Origin: Lachnospiraceae bacterium
GTDB taxonomy: Bacteria; Bacillota_A; Clostridia; Lachnospirales; Lachnospiraceae
Direction: 5' to 3'
Length of the DNA: 64,000 nucleotides
Assembly (NCBI GenBank): GCA_017626435.1
Contig: JAGAIR010000004.1
Location: 124,001 to 188,000 of the forward strand
Shown one piece after another: positions 34,289 through 43,624 of this stretch. A program made the translations under genes and the position numbers. The notes below the pieces were generated by a model. It worked only from the letters and a program-made list of their open reading frames with translations. It made no database searches and had not been told where the DNA came from. Each line of letters starts with the position of its first letter. The first letter of the stretch is position 1.

Positions 34289-35440
34289 ATGAATCAAAGT
34301 GAAAAAGCACTTGCATTGCATAAAGAATGGAATGGAAAGATTGATACCACACCAAAGTGTCATGTAAAATCCCGCGAAGACTTAGCTCTTGCCTATACCC
34401 CTGGTGTAGCTGAGCCATGTAAAGTAATTGCAGAAGATAAAGATGCCGCCTATACCTACACCATCAAATCAAATACAGTAGCCGTAGTATCAGACGGTAG
34501 TGCCGTTCTGGGATTAGGCAATATCGGTCCGGAGGCTGCCATGCCAGTTATGGAGGGAAAAGCTGTTCTTTTTAAAGAATTTGGCGGAGTAAACGCCTTT
34601 CCAATCTGTCTGGACACCCAAGATACCGAAGAGATCATCCAGACTGTCATCAATATTGCACCAGCCTTTGGCGGCATCAATTTAGAAGATATCTCTGCTC
34701 CTAGATGCTTTGAAATTGAAGAACGCTTAAAAAAAGCGTTGAATATTCCTGTTTTCCATGATGACCAGCATGGAACTGCAATTGTAGTTCTTGCCGGCAT
34801 TATCAATGGATTAAAAGTCGTAAAAAAAACAAAGGAAGCATGTCATGTTGTTGTCAACGGAGCTGGTTCTGCTGGTGTGGCTATCACCAAGCTTCTACTC
34901 CGTTATGGTTTTAAGGATGTGGTAATGTGCGACAAATCTGGTATCCTTTCCAAATCATCTTCCGATTTAAACTGGATGCAGAAAGAAATGATGGAGGTCA
35001 CCAACCTGACAGGAAAAACAGGCACTCTCGCAGATGCCTTAAAGGATGCGGATATCTTTGTTGGTGTTTCTGCACCGAATATTGTTACTCCTGAAATGGT
35101 TGCCAGCATGAATACAGATGCCATATTATTTGCCATGGCAAATCCAGTACCCGAAATCATGCCAGATATTGCAAAAAAGGCAGGTGCCCGTGTCGTTGGT
35201 ACAGGCCGTTCTGATTTTCCGAACCAGGTAAATAATGTGGTAGCTTTTCCCGGTATTTTTAAAGGAGCTCTGGAGGGACGCGCTTCCCAGATCACAGAAG
35301 AAATGAAACTGGCTGCAGCCCATGCTATTGCTGGTCTGGTAGATGATAACGAAGTAAATGAAGATAATATTCTTCCGGAAGCCTTTGACCCACGGGTTGC
35401 TGAGGTAGTAGCCAATGCCATCAAAGCCAATATCCACTAA
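34289..35440 (+). CDS. NAD(P)-dependent malic enzyme
   Basis: The product is 383 residues, the short bacterial form without a phosphotransacetylase domain. It converts malate to pyruvate with release of CO2. Visible motifs are AYTPGVAEPC, SDGSAVLGLGNIG, the metal-binding stretch HDDQHGTA and the nucleotide-binding NGAGSAGVAI. The ATG follows GGAGG by 12 bases. It is first in a plus-strand operon, overlapping the radical SAM gene. Confidence 0.93.
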   Translation: MNQSEKALALHKEWNGKIDTTPKCHVKSREDLALAYTPGVAEPCKVIAEDKDAAYTYTIKSNTVAVVSDGSAVLGLGNIGPEAAMPVMEGKAVLFKEFGGVNAFPICLDTQDTEEIIQTVINIAPAFGGINLEDISAPRCFEIEERLKKALNIPVFHDDQHGTAIVVLAGIINGLKVVKKTKEACHVVVNGAGSAGVAITKLLLRYGFKDVVMCDKSGILSKSSSDLNWMQKEMMEVTNLTGKTGTLADALKDADIFVGVSAPNIVTPEMVASMNTDAILFAMANPVPEIMPDIAKKAGARVVGTGRSDFPNQVNNVVAFPGIFKGALEGRASQITEEMKLAAAHAIAGLVDDNEVNEDNILPEAFDPRVAEVVANAIKANIH

Positions 35441-36362
35441 AATGCTCTGGGGAGAAAAACCATACTACTCCCTGGACTACTATTTAAAAGAAACCTTCGG
35501 TGAAAAAATATATAAAATTGCTCTGGACGGCGGAATGACCTGTCCTAACCGGGATGGCAGCATCGATGACCGGGGCTGCATTTTCTGCAGTCAGGGCGGC
35601 TCCGGAGAGTTTGCTATCAAACAGCAGACAACCGTTTCCAGTCAGATTCAAAATGGTATAGACTTTTTACAAAAACAGCCAAAATATTGCGGCAGACGCT
35701 ATATTGCCTATTTTCAATCCTACAGCAATACCTATGCGCCTGCCTCTTATTTACGTTCCATATATATGGAAGCTCTTCATCATCCCCAGATTGCAGCCCT
35801 TTCCATTGCCACCCGGCCAGACTGCTTCTCCCCCGAAATTTACCAGCTTCTGAAGGAATGCAGGCAGATAAAACCTGTCTGGATTGAACTGGGGTTACAG
35901 ACTATTCATGAGGATACTGCCCGCTATATCCGCAGAGGCTATTCCCTGTCTGTGTATGAAGATACGGTCCATCAGCTGAGAAAACGGAATTTAGATGTGA
36001 TTACCCATGTCATACTGGGGCTTCCCGGAGAATCAACGGAGCAAATCCTGGAAACCATCCATTATCTGAACGGCCAGAATATTCAGGGAATCAAACTTCA
36101 GCTTCTTCACATACTAAAGGGAACAGATCTGGCAAAGGAACTGGATCACTTAAACATTTACACACAGGCTGAATATATTGATGTCCTGCTCCAATGCATT
36201 GCCCATCTGTCCCCAGACATTGTGATACACCGGCTTACCGGGGACGGTCCAAAGGATTTACTTTTGGCACCTCTCTGGAGTCAGAACAAACGCGCTGTCC
36301 TGAATGACATCGCTCATCAACTGAAAATACAGCATATCTATCAGGGATGCAGACTTTCCTGA
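35415..36362 (+). CDS. YhcC-like radical SAM protein (TIGR01212 family)
   Basis: The product is up to 315 residues. The segment DGGMTCPNRDG...GCIFCSQGGSGEF carries the spaced cysteines (C-x..C-x2-C) of the TIGR01212/YhcC radical SAM family. Substrates of this family are not established; it is distantly related to Elp3. The ATG at 35415 has GAGG nine bases upstream and overlaps the malic enzyme by 26 bases. An ATG at 35442 fits the family N terminus (MLWGEKPYY) but has no clear ribosome site. It is followed by DUF4364. Confidence 0.88.
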   Translation: MPSKPISTKMLWGEKPYYSLDYYLKETFGEKIYKIALDGGMTCPNRDGSIDDRGCIFCSQGGSGEFAIKQQTTVSSQIQNGIDFLQKQPKYCGRRYIAYFQSYSNTYAPASYLRSIYMEALHHPQIAALSIATRPDCFSPEIYQLLKECRQIKPVWIELGLQTIHEDTARYIRRGYSLSVYEDTVHQLRKRNLDVITHVILGLPGESTEQILETIHYLNGQNIQGIKLQLLHILKGTDLAKELDHLNIYTQAEYIDVLLQCIAHLSPDIVIHRLTGDGPKDLLLAPLWSQNKRAVLNDIAHQLKIQHIYQGCRLS

Positions 36363-36403
36363 GCAACCGCCTGCCAACGAGAAATTTAGAAACGGAGGAA
36401 TTT

Positions 36404-36925
36404 ATGACACCGGAAGCTTTACAATTGTACAAACTGATCATACTTTATTTTTTGAATCAGGCAGACCAGCCTATGCCAAATGCCATTCTGTCAGATTTTA
36501 TTCTGGAAAGCGGATATACCGATTATCTTTCTATCCAGCAGACTTTGTCAGAACTTACAGAAGATAAAATGATTCTGGTAGAGCAGACTCACAAGAAATC
36601 TTACTATACGATTGCAGAAATTGGCAAGGAGACACTCCGATTCTTTGGCAATCAGCTTCCAACCGATACCTGCCAGCAGATTGACGATTATCTGGAAAAC
36701 AATCGCCTCGCCATTGTGGACAACACCTCCATCAAAACAGACTATACCCAGATCCGCCCTAATGAATACCTCGCCACAGGCTGTATTTATGAAAGAGGAA
36801 GCAAGATTCTGGAGGTTTCCATTAATGTCACCAGTGAAGAAGAAGCTGTGGATGTCTGCCGCCGCTTTAAAGAGAAAAACGAAGACGTCTATGCACAGCT
36901 CCTGACACTTCTTTGTATTGATTAA
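36404..36925 (+). CDS. DUF4364 family protein
   Basis: The product is 173 residues and matches the DUF4364 family common in Clostridia. It starts MTPEALQLYKLIILYFLNQA and has a predicted winged-helix-like N-terminal half (YLSIQQTLSELTEDKMILVE...YYTIAEIGKETL), which suggests a DNA-binding regulator, though no target is known. ATG at 36404 has GGAGG five bases upstream, so the longer frame from 36347 is not used. It ends the plus-strand operon before a terminator. Confidence 0.85.
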   Translation: MTPEALQLYKLIILYFLNQADQPMPNAILSDFILESGYTDYLSIQQTLSELTEDKMILVEQTHKKSYYTIAEIGKETLRFFGNQLPTDTCQQIDDYLENNRLAIVDNTSIKTDYTQIRPNEYLATGCIYERGSKILEVSINVTSEEEAVDVCRRFKEKNEDVYAQLLTLLCID

Positions 36926-36941
36926 AATTAGAAATTCCCGT

Positions 36942-36970
36942 AGGGCAAAACACTGGTTTTGCCCTTTTTA
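36942..36970 (+). terminator. Terminator of the malic enzyme operon
   Basis: GGGCAAAAC and GTTTTGCCC form a perfect 9-base stem with loop ACTG, followed by TTTTTA. It reaches the last codon of the convergent tyrS gene. Confidence 0.9.
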
Positions 36971-38191
36971 CTCTATAACAATGCGCATGAATTTCTTTTT
37001 ACCACGTTTTAATACAATGCCCTCTGCACCAATACTTTCTTTTGCAACCTGCATTTTAACATCTGTTACCTTCTCACCATCAATGGATACACCCCCCTGC
37101 TCCACATTACGGCGTGCCTCTCCATTAGAAGATGCCAGTCCCGCCTTTACCAGAAGTTTTAGGATGCCAATACTGCCCTCTTCAAAATCTTCTTCTGTCA
37201 GAGTAACCTCCGGCATTTGTGCAGCATTACCACTGGCAAAAAGTGCTCTGGCGGCCTCCTGCGCCTTTCCTGCCTCTTCCTCGCCGTGAACCAGCTTTGT
37301 CAGTTCAAAAGCCAGAATTTCCTTTGCCTGGTTTAACTGACTGCCTTCCCACTGATCCATTTCATCAATCTGCTCTAATGGCAGGAAAGTAAGCATGCGC
37401 AAACATTTTAATACATCTGCATCACTGACGTTTCTCCAGTACTGGTAAAAGTCAAATGGTGAGGTCTTATCCGGATCAAGCCAGACAGCTCCTGACTGTG
37501 TCTTTCCCATCTTCTTTCCTTCTGAGTTTAACAGAAGATTGATCGTCATGGCATAGGCATCCTTACCCAGCTTACGACGAATCAGCTCCGTTCCCCCCAG
37601 CATGTTACTCCACTGATCATCTCCACCAAACTGCATATTACATCCATATTTCTGGAAAAGGGCATAGAAGTCATAGCTCTGCATGATCATGTAGTTAAAC
37701 TCTAAGAAAGTCAGTCCTTTTTCCATACGCTGCTTGTAGCACTCTGCTGCCAGCATACGGTTTACGGAAAAATGTGGTCCGATATCACGCAATACCTCCA
37801 TATAATTTAAATCCATCAGCCAGTCCGCATTGTTGACGATCATCGCCTTTCCATCCGAAAAATCAATAAACCGGCTCATCTGCTTTTTAAAACATTCTAC
37901 ATTATGTGCAATAGTTTCCTTCGTCATCATCTGGCGCATATCCGTTCTACCGGATGGATCGCCGATCATTGCAGTCCCTCCGCCAATCAGTGCAATCGGC
38001 TTGTTTCCAGCCATCTGCAATCTCTTCATCAGGCAAAGGGCCATAAAATGCCCCACATGAAGACTATCCGCTGTGGGATCAAATCCAATATAAAATACTG
38101 CTTTTCCAGTATTTACCAGTTCCTTAATCTCATCTTCATCTGTTACCTGGGCAATCAGACCACGGGCAACTAATTCATCATATACCGTCAT
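36968..38191 (-). CDS. tyrS: Tyrosyl-tRNA synthetase
   Basis: The product is 407 residues, a class I synthetase of the TyrRS type. The HIGH-like motif is HVGHF in DSLHVGHFMAL, the KMSKS-like loop is KMGKTQSG, and a C-terminal S4 RNA-binding domain is present (EARRNVEQGGVSIDGEKV). ATG at 38191 has AAAGGAG seven bases upstream. A tyrosine T-box with terminator lies immediately upstream and a strong promoter at 38496-38524. Confidence 0.96.
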   Translation of the reverse strand: MTVYDELVARGLIAQVTDEDEIKELVNTGKAVFYIGFDPTADSLHVGHFMALCLMKRLQMAGNKPIALIGGGTAMIGDPSGRTDMRQMMTKETIAHNVECFKKQMSRFIDFSDGKAMIVNNADWLMDLNYMEVLRDIGPHFSVNRMLAAECYKQRMEKGLTFLEFNYMIMQSYDFYALFQKYGCNMQFGGDDQWSNMLGGTELIRRKLGKDAYAMTINLLLNSEGKKMGKTQSGAVWLDPDKTSPFDFYQYWRNVSDADVLKCLRMLTFLPLEQIDEMDQWEGSQLNQAKEILAFELTKLVHGEEEAGKAQEAARALFASGNAAQMPEVTLTEEDFEEGSIGILKLLVKAGLASSNGEARRNVEQGGVSIDGEKVTDVKMQVAKESIGAEGIVLKRGKKKFMRIVIE

Positions 38192-38209
38192 TGTTTTACT
38201 CCTTTCATG

Positions 38210-38250
38210 AAAAAATCCTTTTGTCAATGTCTACACATCAACAAAAGGAC
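38210..38250 (-). terminator. T-box terminator of tyrS
   Basis: Minus-strand GTCCTTTTGTTGATGT pairs imperfectly with ACATTGACAAAAGGAT and is followed by TTTTTT. It is the off-state hairpin of the T-box. Confidence 0.9.
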
Positions 38251-38490
38251 GAATTACTCGTGTTACCACCTTTATTCCCCACTGATTCACATCAACGGAC
38301 TCAGCCGGATACTTCCATATCCCTGTACGATAACGGGTACATCACCGTCCAGACCTACCAAAGATAACGATCCTCTTCAGCCGGATACTCCAAGATGTAT
38401 TCATAGCAGGCTTCCCTCACGCCTCTCATCAGCCGGCAGCTTTCTGTCAGTTCCCTCTGCTACTACTTCTTCTTTTCCTCGTATTTAACA
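38210..38490 (-). promoter_or_regulatory. Tyrosine T-box riboswitch
   Basis: The T-box sequence AGGTGGTAACACGAGT (minus strand, 38256-38271) is followed by the terminator. Stem I upstream contains the AG-rich bulge GATGAGAGG and a specifier TAC codon at 38397-38399, which codes tyrosine. Uncharged tRNA-Tyr should stabilise the antiterminator and allow tyrS transcription. Confidence 0.93.
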
Positions 38491-38495
38491 CTGTT

Positions 38496-38524
38496 ATCTT
38501 AACAAACGGCTCCACTTCTGTCAA
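38496..38524 (-). promoter_or_regulatory. tyrS promoter
   Basis: A consensus TTGACA (38519-38524), 17-base spacer and TAAGAT (38496-38501) overlap the last codons of the upstream glycosyltransferase gene. They lie immediately before T-box stem I. Confidence 0.8.
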
Positions 38525-39603
38525 TCCCGAAAAATAAATCGCTGCTGGATCTGATAGCTGACCAGAAACAGGCAGGTATCCACTATCATCTTAACAACAA
38601 CCGCAGGACCGGAAAGCAGAGCAGTGAAAAAATACACCAGACCGGCAGAACAGCCCATCTGGATAATCACCAGTAAATAATAGGAAACCAGATGTCTTAT
38701 AAGTCTTCCCTGTGACCCAAAGACTAGTTTCCGGTTGACGGAGAAATTATAAACAGAGGATGCACATCTTGCCAACAAGGTAGATAAAAATACATTGTTC
38801 CCAAGCGGTATTCCTCCAAATACCCATAAATGAAAAGCTGCAAATAACCCCATATCAAGCAATGATGCGCTGAGTGATGACAACAAATACTTGAAAAAGG
38901 AACCAAAGATAACCCCGTAAATCCGGGCGGAGTCCTTTACCGGATGAAAATGTGTCTCCCTGTTCTCATCAATATAAATAGTTTCAATCAGAACTTCTTT
39001 ACAGGAAAGCTTCTGCCTTGCTGCAAAAATCAGCATTTTAATTTCATATTCAAAACGCTCTCCAGAAAGCTCACAGAGCGGTGGCAATAGATTTACCCTG
39101 ATTCCACGCAGTCCCGTCTGGGTATCATGAATATATTTTCCGTATAAAAGCGCAAAGATCAATGTGGTAATCTTATTTCCATAACGGCTCTTAAACGGCA
39201 CCTGCTCTTCGTTAAAGTTGCGCGTTCCAAGAATCAGATCATCAGGACCTGATGCCAATGCCTCTGCCACCTTCCGGGTATCCACCGGACTATGCTGTCC
39301 GTCACTGTCTGCAGTAACAACTCCCTGACAATCCGTAAAATGTTCCAGACACCAGGCAAAACCTGTCTTTAATGCCCTTCCCTTTCCCCTGTTCACCTCA
39401 TGGTGCAATACTGTTACCTCTTCATAACCGGCAAGATGCTCAAAAATGTCCTGACATTCTCTCCGGCTTCCATCATCCACAACCAGGATATGGATAAAAC
39501 CAATTTCAATCAATTCTTTGATATACTGTTCCAATTTTTCATCCGGATTGAGAGATGGTATCAAAACCATAATCTGTTCCATTGGCACACTATCCCTGTT
39601 CAT
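38521..39603 (-). CDS. GT2 glycosyltransferase - GtrA membrane fusion
   Basis: The product is 360 residues. An N-terminal GT-A domain of family 2 (about 1-230) shows HILVVDDGS, the DxD motif in ADSDGQHSPVD and TQTGLRG. This type resembles dolichol-phosphate mannose synthases that transfer a sugar to a polyprenyl phosphate. The C-terminal 120 residues are a GtrA domain with four membrane segments, proposed to move or hold the lipid-linked sugar. AAAGGAG precedes the start. It is the last gene of the exosortase-G operon, overlapping its upstream neighbour by 14 bases. Confidence 0.88.
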   Translation of the reverse strand: MNRDSVPMEQIMVLIPSLNPDEKLEQYIKELIEIGFIHILVVDDGSRRECQDIFEHLAGYEEVTVLHHEVNRGKGRALKTGFAWCLEHFTDCQGVVTADSDGQHSPVDTRKVAEALASGPDDLILGTRNFNEEQVPFKSRYGNKITTLIFALLYGKYIHDTQTGLRGIRVNLLPPLCELSGERFEYEIKMLIFAARQKLSCKEVLIETIYIDENRETHFHPVKDSARIYGVIFGSFFKYLLSSLSASLLDMGLFAAFHLWVFGGIPLGNNVFLSTLLARCASSVYNFSVNRKLVFGSQGRLIRHLVSYYLLVIIQMGCSAGLVYFFTALLSGPAVVVKMIVDTCLFLVSYQIQQRFIFRD

Positions 39604-42046
39604 AATCGGTTCTCCTTTCTCCAGAATATCTTTTCCGCACCCAAAGGATATAAAGAACCGAGAGAATCACCCCTGCAATGCTCATCACGAATCCCTCTGT
39701 CAAATACGGATATTTCATGGTAATCACTGTTTTTCCTTTGTTTACATAAGTCAGATGATTCTCTGAGACCAACTTCTGGTTGCTATGAAAGATATCATGG
39801 TATGCAAGAGATGTATTCACCTGATTTTCTGGTGAAGTGATCACAATCCTATCAGGCGAATATTCCACTTCCAGAGGAACAATCTGACGGTCTGGCAATT
39901 CGTTCAAGGAACTTCCAATCATATGATTGATCAATTCCCCTGCTCCCTCATCGTGAGTCAGAAAATAATGATATGGCAGATTCAGACCGATAAAATAAAT
40001 ATTATCATTTTTTACAGTTCCAACAAAATCTACCTTCCTTCCAGAATCATATAAGTATCCCTCTGATTTTTCCAGACCATTAAAATACACTGTCTGCCAG
40101 TCAGAATAATCCCGGTCAAACAGATAACAGTCAAGTTCCCCCTCATCCGTGTAAAGGATAGGATATCCATTTTCAAACACTATGCTCTGACAGGTAACAC
40201 CCAAAAATTCCTGATTCTTTGTCCGTTCATTGGCTGGTATCCCATCTCCAGTGATGATCACCTTAACTCCCGCCTCACTGAGCCGGATCACCAGTTCTTC
40301 CGCCTGTTTCTTATCATCATAGGTAAACCCTGCAAGATATATCATCTGATATCCAGAAAGTTCTTCAAAGGTATAATCACCCAGATCAACCGATCTGCCC
40401 ACTTCCAAGTCCGGATTACTATATGCCAGAAGGGAGGCAGAGGTACCAATACCAAGTCCATTGTACTGGCAGATCGTTCCAAAGGTATTATAAGTATCGA
40501 TGTGATACAGCAAATATCCTGAATTTCTTTCCACCAACTGGTATCCCAGCTTTTCAGCATCAGCTGTCACCGCTTCAATATCTTTTTCCTGCTCCTTCAA
40601 CTGGCTGATTTTAATCAATACACTGTCATTTCCCAGTTCTAAGGCTCTGTCAAACAGATAGGCATAATATCCATTGGCAAGTGACTCATTTAACTGGACA
40701 ATATTAGATGCAGTAGCAGCGGACTGCCAGCCTGCACCAAAGGTTTCCTGTATCTGCTGCCCGTTATAATCCGTTAAAAGATACTGTGCCATCGCTCCCA
40801 ACAAGCTTTCATCCATCAAAGCAACTCTCTGCCTGGTGATGTCTCTCGCTTTGGAAATCAAGGTTGCTTCTGCAGTCTCCACCATCCTTTCCTGTGCATT
40901 CATTTCTCCCTTGCCAAAATAGACCAATGCCAGGGATGGAATCACATCAGCAAGAAGCAGAATACAACAGAAAATAACAAGCCCTTTTCTTAAGGTCTTC
41001 CATATCAAGAAGCTATATAAGATCATACACAAAGCAATGGAGATAAAACGAAGCATCCATAGATACTGGCTTCCCGGCAGCTTCTTAAGTACCGGATACA
41101 TCGAGGTAGTCGTACAGATAAAAATCAAAAAAGCGGACCAAAAACCCACCATCGACTTCTTCTTACTGCAGACTGCTCCAAATACCGCCAGAAAAAATGC
41201 AGCTGCTCCAAAATAAAAATCACTGTTACCAAGGGTAATTCTTCGAATTGGATTTAAAGAAATCACTGCATCCTGAAAAAATCCCTTCATTACCTGGGAA
41301 CTGTCTGTGGATGTGATTCCTCCCTTTAATGAGGCGTACATCCAGACACCAATCAATAAAAACGGCAAAACAAGACTATAGATCACCGCCATGCATTTTC
41401 CCTTCTTCTGATACACAATCCGATATACCAGAAGGAAGATCAGCATGGCAAGAGCAATCATTCCTGCATATCCCACATGACACAGCGCAATCCCGGTAAA
41501 CACCGGAATCACCTTTTTTATTTCCCTCCACTTATCCTCAAATAAAAATTCATAGACATCATACATTAGCAGCGGCAACAACACCATAGACAGGGAACGG
41601 GGTAGATTTCCTTCCACAAACAATGCGAACAGGTTATTAGGCATAAAAAACCAAATCACTCCCAAAAAGGCTCCCAAAAGAACCCGCTCTTTCTTGACTC
41701 CGATATAAAGCCAGACTACTGCTCCGAAAAAGAATACCAGTGCCACAAATACCAGATATCCGGCAATATCATTTCCGCCCGCCAACGCCTGGCAGAAGGC
41801 AAGAAAATATACAGGGAGAGGTGCCCAGTAGCGCATCATCTGTACTCCGTTATACCAGAAATTGTCATACAGAGGGTACCAGTTGCCCTCTAAAATACAA
41901 TGGTACAGGACATTTCCTTTATAGACATGGCACATGGTATCTGTACCAGCAGGATAATTGCCGTCCAGATATACCGCAAAAGCAATGGCTGCTGCCAAAA
42001 CCACATACAACAGCACTGCGATCAGAATACCAATTTTCTTTTTCAC
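39590..42046 (-). CDS. PTPS-related polytopic membrane protein
   Basis: The product is about 818 residues. It has roughly ten membrane segments in the first 400 residues, a large extracellular domain (about 400-760) and a last membrane helix at the C terminus. The N-terminal motifs YPAGTDTMCHVYKG and FWYNGVQMMRYWAPLPVY match the 6-pyruvoyl-tetrahydropterin synthase-related membrane family (PF10131), which looks like a GT-C glycosyltransferase. A GTG at 42046 with GAGGGG eight bases upstream is the best start; a TTG at 42067 lacks such a site. It is part of the XrtG operon and probably transfers a sugar outside the membrane. Confidence 0.83.
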   Translation of the reverse strand: MKKKIGILIAVLLYVVLAAAIAFAVYLDGNYPAGTDTMCHVYKGNVLYHCILEGNWYPLYDNFWYNGVQMMRYWAPLPVYFLAFCQALAGGNDIAGYLVFVALVFFFGAVVWLYIGVKKERVLLGAFLGVIWFFMPNNLFALFVEGNLPRSLSMVLLPLLMYDVYEFLFEDKWREIKKVIPVFTGIALCHVGYAGMIALAMLIFLLVYRIVYQKKGKCMAVIYSLVLPFLLIGVWMYASLKGGITSTDSSQVMKGFFQDAVISLNPIRRITLGNSDFYFGAAAFFLAVFGAVCSKKKSMVGFWSAFLIFICTTTSMYPVLKKLPGSQYLWMLRFISIALCMILYSFLIWKTLRKGLVIFCCILLLADVIPSLALVYFGKGEMNAQERMVETAEATLISKARDITRQRVALMDESLLGAMAQYLLTDYNGQQIQETFGAGWQSAATASNIVQLNESLANGYYAYLFDRALELGNDSVLIKISQLKEQEKDIEAVTADAEKLGYQLVERNSGYLLYHIDTYNTFGTICQYNGLGIGTSASLLAYSNPDLEVGRSVDLGDYTFEELSGYQMIYLAGFTYDDKKQAEELVIRLSEAGVKVIITGDGIPANERTKNQEFLGVTCQSIVFENGYPILYTDEGELDCYLFDRDYSDWQTVYFNGLEKSEGYLYDSGRKVDFVGTVKNDNIYFIGLNLPYHYFLTHDEGAGELINHMIGSSLNELPDRQIVPLEVEYSPDRIVITSPENQVNTSLAYHDIFHSNQKLVSENHLTYVNKGKTVITMKYPYLTEGFVMSIAGVILSVLYILWVRKRYSGERRTDYEQG

Positions 42047-42059
42047 AAATCCATCCCCT

Positions 42060-42521
42060 CTAATCAATGATACTATCTAAAACGGAATCAATGATCTCAT
42101 CCATTTTCTGCTCGGTGTTCTCTCCGACACTTTCCAGAAATTCAGCATCCTTTTCAAAGCTGATCACATAGCTTCTGGTCGGTGTCTCACTGCTCTCCAT
42201 CTTCACCAGAGTGCCACCGAGATTTTTTACAATATTCCGGATATCATGAATAAAATAATCCGACATATTTTCTAACGTAGGAATAATCTGGTCAAAAGGA
42301 GCTACCTCATTCAATACACGGTTCTGATATTTATTAAAATATTCATCAATCGCCTTTTCATAAGCATCGAACTGTACAAACTTCTGGTCATTCATCATGA
42401 TATCAACCATAAATTCCCATGTATGAGGATGCCTCTGCCCCTCTTTTCCGTCAATAATGATATAGTGATTGGCATTTAAATAAAACTTAAACTTGTACTC
42501 CCGGTAAAGTGTACTATTCAT
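42060..42521 (-). CDS. 6-carboxytetrahydropterin synthase-like protein
   Basis: The product is 153 residues and resembles the 6-pyruvoyl-tetrahydropterin synthase/QueD fold. Candidate metal and catalytic positions are visible in LNANHYI and RHPHTWEF, the two His-containing motifs of the family. Small members of this type occur next to exosortase XrtG in Firmicutes (TIGR03112 as I recall), and their role there is unknown; queuosine synthesis is unlikely because no queC or queE is near. ATG at 42521 has GGAGG five bases upstream, so the longer frame to 42629 is not used. Confidence 0.8.
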   Translation of the reverse strand: MNSTLYREYKFKFYLNANHYIIIDGKEGQRHPHTWEFMVDIMMNDQKFVQFDAYEKAIDEYFNKYQNRVLNEVAPFDQIIPTLENMSDYFIHDIRNIVKNLGGTLVKMESSETPTRSYVISFEKDAEFLESVGENTEQKMDEIIDSVLDSIID

Positions 42522-42534
42522 GTTTTCCTCCATT

Positions 42535-43620
42535 CTAATCCTGGCAATCAGATGTTTCTTCCCTAAATTTACGGTATACCTCCAATAACGATTGCATTTC
42601 ATCTTCTCTGGATGCTGTCTTTTCAACAATAACTCCGTCTGTCTGGAGTTTTTCTACCGCTTTTAATGCGTCCTCCTGAGGATATTGTACGAAGATCAGA
42701 ATCAAAACATTTTCCTCTCTGGAAAAACGGATTACCTTTTCATCCAGTAACAGGTTACCTCTCTCCAAAAAGTTCAGCCTTTGTTCTGGCTTTTTAAAAC
42801 GAATCTGTAAAAAAGCCACCGGATAAATATCTCTTCTGGCAAGCTTCTTCACAAACACCTCCAGCAGCTTTTCATGAAATACATGGAACCGTGTATGATA
42901 ATAATCATATGCCTTAATTTTCTCCTCCAGGGACTCTACTATCCGGTTCAAATCCTCTGTCTTCTTTACCAGTCCATCTATCTTTTTATTCCTGATATCC
43001 AGCAGACCATTCAGTATCATTGCTACCAACAGAAGAATGCAGAGCATGGCAATGATATAAATATATAACCCGATTTTAGAAGACAGGAAGATATTATTGT
43101 CCAGGATAACTGTTTCATTTGTCAAAAGGCATATTTTATACTGTGAACCGTTATATTCAAATATCACACCGGAAGCCACATATTTTTCCCTGTCCATATC
43201 AATAATTTCATGGTTCACCTGATTCACCGCAAGCTTCTGAAGAAATTCCGAAGCACTATCTGATGCAAAAAAGGTAGACGCGGTAAATCCTTTATATCTG
43301 TTGGTCTCTGTGATATCTTTTACAAATAAAAGAGCCTGGTCCTTGGACAAGGTCCAGTATTTTCTGTTGGAGGTATCCAAAGAACTCAAAATTTTGGTGA
43401 TAATCTCCTCATCACTTCGATTCCCCACAACATTGATCTGATCCAATACAAGCTGCACATAAGCATCCTGTTGGTCCGCATAGATAGAAAGGACACTCTC
43501 CTCATAAGCAGAAATCTGATTCTTGCCCAAGACAGCCATAATCAGAACAAATAAAATTACAGTGATCGATGTCACCTTATAATTTAAAAATATTTTGCTC
43601 ATCAATTTTTTTCTTTTCAT
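42535..43620 (-). CDS. Two-helix membrane sensor-like protein of the XrtG operon
   Basis: The product is about 361 residues. A membrane helix at 15-35 precedes an extracellular domain of about 145 residues. A second helix (about 183-207), a short coiled coil (ESLEEKIKAYDYYHTRF) and a cytoplasmic domain of about 120 residues follow. The last domain has a strand-helix pattern (VAFLQIRF... LILIFVQYPQEDALKAVEKL) that could be a degenerate GGDEF fold, but no GGDEF motif is present. ATG at 43620 lies seven bases after GGAG, which is part of the preceding gene's last codons. I infer a signalling or assembly role in exopolysaccharide production. Confidence 0.6.
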   Translation of the reverse strand: MKRKKLMSKIFLNYKVTSITVILFVLIMAVLGKNQISAYEESVLSIYADQQDAYVQLVLDQINVVGNRSDEEIITKILSSLDTSNRKYWTLSKDQALLFVKDITETNRYKGFTASTFFASDSASEFLQKLAVNQVNHEIIDMDREKYVASGVIFEYNGSQYKICLLTNETVILDNNIFLSSKIGLYIYIIAMLCILLLVAMILNGLLDIRNKKIDGLVKKTEDLNRIVESLEEKIKAYDYYHTRFHVFHEKLLEVFVKKLARRDIYPVAFLQIRFKKPEQRLNFLERGNLLLDEKVIRFSREENVLILIFVQYPQEDALKAVEKLQTDGVIVEKTASREDEMQSLLEVYRKFREETSDCQD

Positions 43621-43624
43621 GGCT

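Noticed and set aside
42060..42521. Queuosine biosynthesis gene queD
   Set aside because: No queC, queE or queF is adjacent, and the gene is embedded in an exosortase/glycosyltransferase operon, so a different role is more likely.
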